From Mesocentrotus franciscanus (lineage: Eukaryota; Echinodermata; Echinoidea; Camarodonta; Strongylocentrotidae), in the NCBI GenBank assembly GCA_037976565.1, contig CP137669.1, positions 41,690,912 to 41,754,911 of the forward strand: a DNA stretch of 64,000 bases, read 5' to 3'. Made by a program: the position numbers and the translations under genes. A model generated the notes under the pieces. That model ran no database searches. It saw only the letters and a list, made by a program, of their open reading frames with translations, and was not told the origin of the DNA. Position 1 is the first letter of the stretch. The number at the start of each line of letters is the position of its first letter. Positions 10,227 through 21,000 of the stretch are shown here, piece after piece.

Positions 10227-11632
10227 GGCTAACTTCACCCGAATCCTTGATGGACGGTCGGTCGGTCGGTCGCGCCAAAGGTAGCCCAATAAAGATTTTC
10301 GGAACAAAGTTCGGTACATCAACCGATCAACGGTTTTATTGTTTCGAATATATATCCAGGACCTGAGTTATACGTGACAGAGAGCTAGAGTTGGACGAAT
10401 CACTTGTGAATATCGATTAATTGTAATAAAGATAAGGTAACGTAAAGAGTGTAAACAATTAACATTATTAATATTATTAATTATTTAAAAACATTGACCT
10501 GACATGCAAAAGAACAAGTGGGACTGGACATAGTCTAGGTCTAAGGCGCATTCTCCTAGCTCCTGTAATTTTGTTTTAAATTTTAAAAAAAAAACTATTT
10601 TTGTGTCACTGGCAGTGCCACCAAAAAAAGGCAATAGGGTTTATGTACATGAACGTCGAAGATCTAGCCTGGTTATAACTTATAGTAATAGGCCTTAGGG
10701 ATAGACCAAAAGCTACACAGTCTCTGAATCTGATCTGCTGGCATGCGCATGGCAGTGCTGATAAAGACATTAAAGTGACTGATATCGGCGGTTGTTCCTC
10801 CGCTGAGATTATTATATAGAACCTAGGGTCTATAGTCTAGATCTAATACTGATAATTTCATTTATAAATATAATATTAGTTATAGGCCTATAGGGGTCTA
10901 CCGTCTAGCCCCTACTAGTACCCTAGAGTGAGTAGCCTAGACCTAAAATTTCTGTCTCTTTCGTTCGTTAGCCTCTGATTTGGGTAGGGTCGGCTCCTCT
11001 CTTTAGTCTTTAGAGACAGAAGCCGACCATAGGCGCTCCTGTGCAAATGTTTTGGCCATTTATGGCCAAAGAACTTTGCCCAAAATACTCGATTTTAGCG
11101 GATTCATATCCGATGCATTTATGTTTGAAAATTAGGCCTAGGCTAATATACATCGGTTTCACTTACCAGATTGACTGTATGAAAATTAAACGGAAATATG
11201 TACTTTGACTTATGATAGCTTGCCTATTTAGATCCTAAATTAATGTTTAATCCGAGAAAGACTTGTCGTTAACATGATTTGTTGTGCAGCCATCTTGATT
11301 TGAGTTACTGAATATTCAATATTTTTTTTCCAAACGTCCCATAGCTACGTACGAGTCAGCTCGGCTTGACCCGGTGATATTTGAATATTCATAAACCCAA
11401 TACCAAACGCGTGATCTGATTGGCTTTTTTTTTATTCGGAAATGTATCGGCCAGGTCATGTCATATATTACAGTTCGAATACATGAATCACAGATTCTGA
11501 GACAAAAATTGGATAACTTGTATAAAGTAAGCCCGTAAATTAATTAGCCGATTTTTGCCAGATTAAATTTGCCCTCAGTTTTTCCAATTCCTTTTTGTTT
11601 CTTTCTTTTATACCTATATTCAGATCTCCACC
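10227..11632. other. TMEM187 upstream region
   Basis: Contains a short (GGTC)n run at about 10255-10275 and no open frame of note. A pyrimidine-rich stretch ends in ATTCAG at 11618-11623, a good 3' splice site nine bases before the TMEM187 ATG. A 5' UTR exon therefore probably lies somewhere in this region. I cannot place its start. Confidence 0.5.
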
Positions 11633-12463
11633 ATGGCACCTTTCACCAACCCAGTATTGCAGTCATTCGTCTCTGTGGCAATCCCTTTGGCAATGATGGT
11701 GCTGACTGTTCACTCCGGATTATTTGACAGTATAGAAGTAGAGACGGGTTATGACCATTATGCTGAACCAGCAGATTCCAAACTTGGTCCGATGCCCTTC
11801 CCTAGTTTCATCAAAATGCCAGCCAATGCCTTGGTAAACATTGGATACCTGCTTGTTGCCCTTTATTGGGGAGTCTACATATTCATTTCCAATAACAAGC
11901 TGGCATCCATTCAAAATATGGATGCATATTTGATGTATGTTTTAGTGTGGATGATGTTTCTTTACGGTCCCATCCAATTTGCAAGGATTGTTGCTCAGAC
12001 CCGTGAGTGGGCCATTCTTGATCAGTGGGTGACACTTCCTATCTTTGCATGGGTGATGGTGATATGTAAGACATTGTTGACTGATTGGCAACCTAGGGTT
12101 GCTGTGCTAACGATGATGGCATCCATCATGAGCTACAATCTTGTGTTTACAATGGAGCAGGGGTTTGATGTTGCTCTACTGCCCCATATTGTGTACGCCG
12201 TCTCGTCCAGTTGGAACCTCTGTACAAAATACACACCCCCTGGTTACAGAAGGGACTTTGGTGCAGCTGTGTTGATGTGTGCTGGGTTTGTGGCCCTGAA
12301 AGTAGCGGATTTTCACCTTGCTCAGTTTGGAGCCTTTCAAGAATTCACTGGTCATTTCTGGTCAAAAATCTGTGATGCTCTCCAGGCTCACTTTGCTCTG
12401 AAAGTGCTCTTCAACGTAAGTCTTGTCAGGGGAGCAAGAAATCTAGCAAAAAAGTTGTTTTGA
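11633..12463 (+). CDS. TMEM187: Transmembrane protein 187
   Basis: A single coding exon of 276 aa. The ATG sits in a strong Kozak context (CCACCATGG), just after a splice acceptor at 11623. Similarity to vertebrate TMEM187 is clear: FDSIEVETGYDHYAEP (residues 31-46), the KMPANALVNIGY helix start, FLYGPIQFAR (109-118), LDQWVTLPIFAW (129-140) and FTGHFWSKICDALQAHFA (238-255). About six hydrophobic helices are visible, so it should be a multi-pass membrane protein. Its molecular function is unknown in the family. Human TMEM187 is 261 aa; here homology stops at residue 261, where the codon AAC is followed by GTAAGT (12416), a near-perfect splice donor. The last 15 residues may be intron read-through, but a poly(A) signal at 12560 supports ending in this exon. 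Confidence 0.93.
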   Translation: MAPFTNPVLQSFVSVAIPLAMMVLTVHSGLFDSIEVETGYDHYAEPADSKLGPMPFPSFIKMPANALVNIGYLLVALYWGVYIFISNNKLASIQNMDAYLMYVLVWMMFLYGPIQFARIVAQTREWAILDQWVTLPIFAWVMVICKTLLTDWQPRVAVLTMMASIMSYNLVFTMEQGFDVALLPHIVYAVSSSWNLCTKYTPPGYRRDFGAAVLMCAGFVALKVADFHLAQFGAFQEFTGHFWSKICDALQAHFALKVLFNVSLVRGARNLAKKLF

Positions 12464-12559
12464 TACATATTTTATTACCGTATGCAGTGCTGTGCCATAT
12501 AAAACTGAAAAGACAATCAAAATTTATCAAATGAATGGCAATAACCTCTTACCTCCAAT

Positions 12560-12565
12560 AATAAA
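12560..12565 (+). terminator. Poly(A) signal candidate for TMEM187
   Basis: AATAAA about 97 bases after the TGA stop. It is the first canonical hexamer downstream on this strand. Confidence 0.5.
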
Positions 12566-13550
12566 CAATTATCCGTAATACTTCATAACTGTGGTACGTG
12601 TTGTGCAGTTTTCCATCAAAGATATTATTTAAAGTATGTTCAGAAAAGTTATTAACTTATTACATGTATTGAACTTCAATGGATAACTTATGAATCCAAA
12701 GTACTTGTTGGCATAACAGAAAGATAACCAAATGTCAAGTGAAAGGTTGATCAAGAACTATGTGATTGATTTCGTGTTTTTTGTGTGAATATTCATTTGC
12801 ATAACAGATTGTAAAAAGTATTTTAAGAATAGGGCAACATTTTTTAAACATACATGTAATGATTAATCACCATTACTCTTTGATGTATAGATTATTTTGT
12901 TCAGAACAAATGTAATGATAACTATAATTACTTTGAACATTCCATGAAGGAGTGCAGAATTTATATTTGCATGTTGTCAAACAATAATTATTTTCACATT
13001 TTAGAATTTTGTTAATATTAGTACCGTACGCACTCCATTTCAGCAGTGGAAGTAAAACGTTCATTTATTGCTTGAGGTTTGCAGAAATAATTTGTATAAA
13101 TACATTAAGTAGTATCATTGCAACGTTGTAAATATATTGCATGGGAAGTATGCATAGTTTGTACTTTGTAAACCACATTGATGATGATGCCCGTAATATA
13201 CATATGAATACATGACTGATTACTGGTAGTATTCAATCTTCCTGGCAAAACAAAGTTTCATTTGGAATTAACTGTCTAATTTCACAGGAGCCACAATACT
13301 TTCCTGTGATGCCTTTGCCAATGGCATTAATGTCTCTGTCTGAATGACAAAGCTTTATCCATTCATATGTTATTGGTTGGTTGGCTTATGTGCCCCAGTT
13401 AAAGGAGAATGAAACCCAACAAGCATTACTTGATAATCTTATTCACAACTGTCAGTCATAGGCTCATAGCAATACAATGTACTTGTAGCTGCTACCACTT
13501 TCAAACCTGTAAGGTAAAGGCAAGGTGTGCATCTATTTATTCATATTAAT
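12566..13550. other. Intergenic or 3' UTR, no gene seen
   Basis: No supported coding sequence; AT-rich. Confidence 0.5.
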
Positions 13551-13669
13551 TCTATTGACATCAATGTTTTTTGTCCTTATACATGTACATGTACATGTAC
13601 CCAGCCTTGAATGCCATCAGTATTAGGAGCAGGCTGGGTGTAAGGACAAACAACATTGATATCAATAGA
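13551..13669. repeat. Foldback with an (ACATGT)n expansion in one arm
   Basis: TCTATTGACATCAATGTT, TTGTCCTTA and CCCAGCCT on the left are inverted as AGGCTGGG, TAAGGACAA and AACATTGATATCAATAGA on the right. The left arm is interrupted by ACATGTACATGTACATGT. Confidence 0.75.
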
Positions 13670-13790
13670 TCAAATAGGTCCCCCCTCAAAAAAAAAAAGA
13701 CATGATCCCATTCTGTAGTGATTAATGAAATACATGTAAATGTATTAGCACAGTAATACAGTAGTTCAGTGTTACTGACACACATTTTAA

Positions 13791-14088
13791 AGGTACTATG
13801 TCCCATTTGCAGGCCAACAAAATGAAAAGGTTAAATTCCAACGGAATTTAAAAGACGATACTAATTTAGAACTTCCCTCAAAACAAAAGGGGTTGAAAAT
13901 GGCTTTTAGTGGGAAAATGACGACCATTAGTTGTCGAATCAACTTAAGTGATTGCAATCACCTACAAGTTATAGTTTGATTTTCAGACCCTTTTACCAAT
14001 CGGTCGATAGGAGATACATGTGACATATTCATAATTCCTGCAAAGTTCCACTGAACTTGATGTTGGCTGCAAAAGGGACAAAGTATCT
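13791..14088. mobile_element. 298-bp MITE flanked by TTAA
   Basis: TTAA at 13787-13790 and 14089-14092 flank inverted ends (left AGGTACTATGTCCCATTTGC, right the complement of AGATACTTTGTCCCTTTTGC), followed inside by GGCCAAC / GTTGGC. No coding capacity. A TTAA duplication is typical of piggyBac and Kolobok-type elements. Confidence 0.75.
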
Positions 14089-14092
14089 TTAA

Positions 14093-15391
14093 GGCCTTAA
14101 AACACTTTATTAAAGCCTATTAAACCTTTTAAAAGCCTTTGAAATTTCTGAAAGTAGGGAAACCTCTGATGCGGTGCATCATATTTTTTATTTATTCCAG
14201 GGCTCATTGTTTATATTTAAAGACCCTGTCGGAAGTGAAAAATGAAATAGATGAATTATATACATGTAATCAAAGGAAAGCTTACAAGCCATAGATTACA
14301 ATAATACCAATTATATGCTACTTTAGTGCCTGTCAGACGAGTAACAGCTCTCAGAAAAACTCGAAATCTAAAGCTTTGAAAATCGGGAGTTGTTGACCTA
14401 AAAACTAGCTATCAAATTGATGACATCATCTTATATGGAGTACACATACATTCAGTTTATTCACAATGACTTTGCATTAGTTAAGCATGGCTCATCGCCT
14501 CAGCTATATAGGTCAGCCGATCGGGTGCACATATTATGTTGTTACTGTAACTGCAGCAAATTTGACCCCTGTTGACCTGTATTTTGGAGAGGTGGGGAAA
14601 ACAAGGTTTTAATTTGCTTTTGTGCAATACTGAAAGGGAAAATATTTTGAATTCCTTATATTTGCATTCTACGTTCATTCAGCTTTCCATTGATAAAAAG
14701 TTGTATTTTCATCGGATAGGGCCTTTGAAGAGTTTAGACATGTACTTTTCTGTTTCTCTCTTTTCTGTGATGGTTTAAAAGAAACGGTGCTTTCAACATT
14801 TAAAACATGGTTTCCACATTTCACATTCTACCAGTGTTAAATGTATGTAGATCACTATTTGCAGTCTCACATTAATGAAATGCAACTTGGCATTATATTT
14901 TAACTACTAATTTGAGTCTAATCATTAATCCCAAAGGAGAAAAACGTTTTTGATTTTAGGGTTAATTATACATGTACATGTATAAACCCAACTGCTTTCT
15001 CTTCTAGGTTTGATAAAGAATGTAATACTTTTAGAGATGTACAAGTGATATTGTATGGTTTTAAAAATACATATTTTGTACTTTCATACTTTGCTGTGAA
15101 ATTTTATGAATTTATATGTAAATACACCATGAAAACTGTTCATTGACTAGTTATTACATTGTCGTTGTTTCTTTATCATTTTTGTTTTAAAAAACAAGTA
15201 TATCTCTGAGATAATGTTTGATGCTGGTTGAAAGATGGTGATTAATTATGGAGAGGTGAAAGAACCACCACCCACATCGAATATAACTGATACAGTCAAA
15301 CCTGTTTTAGAGACCACCTGTAGTCCTGTATAGAAAGACCACCTGTCTATAAAGACCACTTTTTTTTTTCACTTGAATATGGCTTCTCATT
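14093..15391. other. Intergenic, degraded repeats only
   Basis: No gene supported. Near 15300-15361, short GACCACCTGT-like units (AGAGACCACCTGTAG, AAGACCACCTGTCTA) recur just before the tandem repeat. Confidence 0.45.
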
Positions 15392-15986
15392 GAAGCCTGT
15401 ACTAAAGGAACCTGTTCATAGAGACCGTTTTTCGGTCGATATAAATTCAATTGCCTCATACAGTATGTATGTAACGAGTTAGAGCAAGCGCAAGCTGGAT
15501 TCGAATACAGTACATTTCATTAAAGTGAAATACCGGTTACTAAAACATGTTCCATCTGCACTTTATTGACAATTAATAACATATCTAAGAAGCCTGTACT
15601 AAAGGAACCTGTTCATAGAGACCGTTTTTCGGTCGATATAAATTCAATTGCCTCATACAGTATGTATGTAACAAATTAGAGCAAGCGCAAGCCGGATTCG
15701 AATACAGTACATTTCATTAAAGTGAAATACCGGTTACTAAAACATGTTCCATCTGCACTTTATTGACAATTAATAACATATCTAAGAAGCCTGTACTAAT
15801 TAAAGGAACCTGTTCATAGAGACCGTTTTTCGGTCGATATAAATTCAATTGCCTCATACAGTATGTATGTAACAAGTTAGAGCAAGCGCAAGCCGGATTC
15901 GACTACAGTACATTTCATTAAAGTGAAATACCGGTTACTAAAACATGTTCCATCTGCACTTTATTGACAATTAATAACATATCTAA
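15392..15986. repeat. Three tandem copies of a 197-bp unit
   Basis: Units start at 15392, 15589 and 15786 (GAAGCCTGTACTAA...). They are nearly identical, with single-base differences and a 4-base ATTA insertion in the third. Each contains the small hairpin GACCGTTTTTCGGTC and ends with TTAATAACATATCTAA. Confidence 0.95.
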
Positions 15987-17149
15987 TATTAAACATTGCA
16001 TGTCATAAACATGCTCAAAAGAAATATTTGATATGCTCTGTTTTCCTTGCTTTTACGTTTTCTGAATGGGAAAAAAGTGTTTTTCTTCCAAATCCACTTT
16101 CTTTTTCTGAAAGGGTTTTCGATATCGATAACTTTAAGTTATCACCGTTCGTGATCGGAGCTCACCTGCAGCGCAGACGACATAAATATTTTGGAGCACC
16201 ACGAAGCCCAAGATTAGTCTATTGTAAATATAAAATGATTAGAGAATATTCTTTTGTATTATTTGCAAGAAACTACTTAATTAATTTTACATATGATTAG
16301 GTTCATACAGTATGATTTAACCTCCACTTAATCAAATAATGAAACGTCAATGTTATGAGACAGTCCCATATGTCCATGTTTGGGTTTGCTGGAGGAATGG
16401 AGCAACAAATTCATAATCATGGCAATAACTTGGTATTATTAGTCCGGGGTATTACTAGTATACTTACCGTAAGTTACTTACTTCAGTTACTAATACTAGG
16501 TGATAATTCTCTGAAATGGAGGTCGTACATAATTCTCCATTTATTTAGTTTTTTAAGAGGGAGAGGGAGAATGATAAAAAGAGGATAAAAAGAGAATCGG
16601 GTTGTCAAACGTGTGGCAGAGTCAGACTCGGGGAGAGAGAGAGAGAGAGGCTAGATCTAGAGCCTTAGAGGGTCTTGCAATTAATATAATTTCTAAATGA
16701 GTAAGCCAACTATATAGACTCCATTGTATTCTTGGACTGTCACCAGTTACAACTAGTGGCCGAAATGTATATCGACCACTTGGAGCTCATGATGCATTAG
16801 GAAAATGATTAGATTTAGGGAGGAGGGGTAGAGGAAGGTGGGAAAGAGGAATAGGCCTAGTAATAGTATTAGTAGGCTATAAAGGTCTAGTATACTAATA
16901 CTAAGTATTAGCTATATTGCATAGATCTAGACTCTATATGAAATAAATGGGGGGGGGGGAAATAAAATACATAATCTAAATAGATCTACTTGCTCTGCTC
17001 AAGTCATGAATTCGACTCTGAAAAATGAGAGAAACAAATTGGCGAAAGTTTGGCGAAATTGGCGATTAGAAATAGGAAAGTTATAAATTTTTGTAGGTCT
17101 AGTTATCAGTGAAACACAAATTTGCAACACTGTGACTCTGCCAATAAAA
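15987..17149. other. HHAT upstream region, no gene seen
   Basis: A GA-rich patch lies at about 16631-16650 and a poly-G run near 16950-16960. No conserved protein is recognised. The HHAT 5' UTR exon should lie upstream of 17834 but cannot be placed. Confidence 0.45.
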
Positions 17150-17757
17150 GTGATGCAAGGTGAAGAGTGGAGTGCCCCAGGGCAGCGTACTCGGCCAAAC
17201 ACTGTTCTGTACATATCAACGATCTACCTTGGATGTTGGACTCCACTGTAAGAATCTATGCAGATGACACCAAGGCTTTTTCCTGCATCTCTACTCTCAA
17301 TCTAACGCAAACATCTCCAAGCTGACCTGCAGTCATTGACAGACAAGGCCTCAATGTGGCAACTCCAGTTTATTAAATGCAAGCAAATGCAGTGTTTGCA
17401 TCTTTGATCTGGAGATTGTCAGGAGCACTACACAATCAGGAGTACATGCAGCCCTGAGTGCATTTGGAGAGGGAAAGGACTTATTGACGACAAACTGAAG
17501 TTTCACAGCCATGTGTTGAATGTTATCAACAAGGCCAACAAGGTTCTGATAAGCATCAGACGTGCCTTTCAGTGCCATGATACATCCACCGTTCCCAAGC
17601 TGTTTAAGGGATTAGTGCGACCCCTCCTTGAGCATGGAAATGTTATCTGGCCACCGAGGTACATTTCAGATGCAAAGGACGTGGAGAGAGTGCAAAAGAG
17701 AGCAACAAAGATGATCTCCACAATGAACACCTACCTTACACAGAGAGCAAACTAAAA
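17150..17757 (+). mobile_element. Degraded non-LTR retrotransposon, reverse transcriptase fragment
   Basis: Pieces in different frames read SGVPQGSVLG, then IYADDTKAF (the RT active-site box), then ANKVLISIRRAF, LVRPLLEHGNVIW and VERVQKRATK. Their order is that of the palm and thumb of a CR1/jockey-type RT. Frameshifts and stops break it, and both endonuclease and 3' end are missing. It ends just before the HHAT first coding exon. Confidence 0.85.
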
Positions 17758-17837
17758 TTTGATTCATGAAGGAAATTAATGTTACTTCTTACTCACGTAA
17801 TCCAAGTTTCTTTCCCTTTATTTTCTTCTTCAGTACT

Positions 17838-18024
17838 ATGCTTAGACATAGGAACAAGACTCCATTGCAAGGTGAAGATGAGGCACCTAAGACCACTCCT
17901 ATTATAGCAAGACATATCAGCAAGGAGTATGCACCATTGCCTCTTCTGGAGGTATTCATCTATGCTGCATTCATCATCACAGTGTTTTCCAGGGCCTTCT
18001 TTGCAGTCTATGAAGCATCTAAAG
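17838..18024 (+). CDS. HHAT: HHAT coding exon 1
   Basis: Acceptor TTCTTCAG at 17833, ATG at 17838, donor AAAG|GTAAAT, ends in phase 1. Encodes the cytosolic tail and first membrane helix (LEVFIYAAFIITVF). Confidence 0.85.
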
Positions 18025-21000
18025 GTAAATGATAATTTCTCATGTTTTCTTCACATTATATTGTTCAGTGTACTCTTGCAATATTCCAAAATTACATATT
18101 TCAAAAATATTATGTAAATTAAAATGGCATATAGGATAATCCTCATTTGTTATATATACAATCATACTATTGCAGCATGTTTTCTTTTAAAGTTAGATGA
18201 CATAATTCTGCATGGACCTGGAATGTATTTGTTATGTCTTGTTTTTTGTTTCAGTCAATTTTTAGTCATTCACAGTTTGCCCTTTTAGATTATTTGTGTG
18301 TCAGTGCGTGACACATTATTTTTAACTTTTAATTAAAAAGAAATATGTCCAAACTGTGGTCAAAATACTGGTTGGATCCATGTATTATACTATAGTTTCG
18401 TTTTTTAATCTTGAGTTCGAGTTATTCCTTTCTAATCCATGTTTCATACAGAATACAAAGATGTTCTCTATTCTTTCAACTTTGAAGAAGGCTGGTACAT
18501 ATTCTGGCACAAAGATAAGGTATAGTCTTGTACTTGATTTAATATTATGCTTGCTTTACAGAAAACTATAATTTGTAAAATATTAACAATGGTGAGCAGT
18601 GTCAATGGAATTTTTCGACATGACTGTTGCCTTTAATTGCTTAATAGGACCGGTATCCTTTTTGACTTGCCGTTTCTTTTGAAATACTAGTTCACATACA
18701 GAATGAGTATATGTACATGTATGTAATTCATTATCTTTATCCAAATATTATGGATTAGCAAAATTCATTCAACTTTCATGATCTGGAGAAGATGAACTTT
18801 TTTTTAAGGTAGCACCTTGCGAAATTATTATTCCTGCTTAGCCTTGATTTTTTCAAATTGCAATACCTATTTGCAGTAGGAGATCGAGAAACTGAATACT
18901 TACATCAGTTTGACATCATATATTTTTTTCTTGATTTGTATCATTGTGAAGGATATTGGTGACTTTGAGTGGACCCATTGGAGGAACATCTTCTTCTCTC
19001 CTGGTGTATTGGTTGTGATGGTTCTCCATGCTGCTTTAGGAAGGATTGTTGGCTATGTTTATCCAAAGGTAAAATAAGAAACATTCAGTTAAATGTATTT
19101 AGATTTTGAGGTAATGCCTGTTGACGTACATATATGATCTTATTTGATTGTGTTAATAGATTTCTGTTACTTCTATCTATAGTGGAGAAATAAATCTTCC
19201 TTTTTTGAGAATCAGCAATTTCAGATATATTTATAACTGATTATATTATTGTTTCTGTGTCATGCAGTATAGGACATTGTTCCTGCTCAGCTTTGCTGTG
19301 GTCAGCATCTATTTGTTTGTGGGTCTTCGACTCCTTCTGTACTTCATGTTTCACTCTCTGCTCATGTATACTGTAACATGCACTGCCAGCATGTCTACTG
19401 TTTGGTGTGTTGTGTTGATGCAGATAGCTTCAATCAACTTTCACTTCTTTCTGCGATTCCAGGTATTTACAAGGAATAAAGAATCAAATTTAGGATTTTA
19501 TGAATTTTGTGTTTCTGTAAATATATGCTAAGAAGTAATCTAATTTTACCACCTTTTGTATACGTTTTAATTCTTCATAAATGGGACTTTCAGATGAGAG
19601 GGTTACTTTAATATTTTATACGGTATTAAAGATTCTGTTCCAGAAGTATTTAACAAGTGTAAAAATTCAGATATATGTGAAAGAACTTCAAAGAAGATAA
19701 TGTTTTATAAGGAAACAAGAATAGAAATGTTGTTTACAATAGCTATTTCAGTCATTAAAGTCCTCAAGTAAATTAAATTCAAATTTTGAGCAGAAAGTTA
19801 CCAGATGAAATTCTTCTTACATTTCATACATTCAATTAACTATAATTATATAATGTGATACAACCAAATTATTTTCAATCATGAACTTGGACATAAACAA
19901 AGCGTCGTGCAACTTCAACGTCCCATTGCCTTAAAGGAGCAGCGTTATCGAGTTACCCTTTTTTTTAATGAAAGATATTTACGCCTGCAGAGAAATGATC
20001 ACTAAAACAATTTCTTCCATTGTCTTTCTAGCGTTACATATTTACAGATGAGGATGATCTTAACATGATGGTCTTCACGATTGCCATGTGCACTCTGAGA
20101 CACATCAGCTTTGCCTATGAGTTCTGCCATTTCCATTCCACACCTATAGCCAGGAGACCCGATGAGAAACAGTACTGGGGTATCCTAGATTTTCTACTCT
20201 ACATCTATTACCTGCCACTCTTCTTTGGTGGACCTGTCCTCACCTATGATAAATTTTCGAGACAGGTAACCATGAAAGTGAAAGATATGACATAATATTT
20301 TTTCAAGCATAAAAGCAGACAATGTATAGGCTTGCTCACACATTCCATAATAAACCGCAGTTTTTACCACAGAGGTTTTTAAACATACTTTAGCCTACAG
20401 TGATTAGCATTCTGGTATTATTTAACACACAGATAAGTGATATATATGTTGGACCTTGCGTTGTGATACTTGCCATTCATAAAGTACACAAAAAATTGCG
20501 GGCATTGCAGCTAATTGAAGGGGCATTACATCAATATAAAAATTGGTCTGGAGGCTATACTATGTGCTTGCAAAAAATTAACTACCGGTTTATAAACTAT
20601 ATGTACACTACTCTGAAAACCAGTCAAAAACTAAGAGCAAATTATCCTGCTGAAAAAAACACTTAACAAATTGTATTTTGATTTGGGGTCTGTGTTTACA
20701 AACACATACTTATTCTCTAAAAGGAACTGGTAAAATAAAAAAATAAAACTTGGTTTCATCTCACCATGCAGATAAATTTGAGAATCCATATGTTGAATGC
20801 AGTTGAATGGAAGCACATCTTGAAAGAGCTTTTCAGGTATATCTTCTGGGCCATGTTCATTGAGACAGTGCTGCACTTCCTCTACTTCCCAGCATTTCAC
20901 CAAAGACCATTCCTATTCAATAGCATGTCATTGTGGGCTGTGGGTAAGTGTTTACTTTGAAGTTTTATTTTAAAGCCACACTGCCTACTACTTGTAGCTA

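Noticed and set aside
16028..16300. 90-codon open frame starting MICSVFLAFTF
   Set aside because: No family resemblance, no splice context or neighbour support; chance frame in AT-rich DNA.
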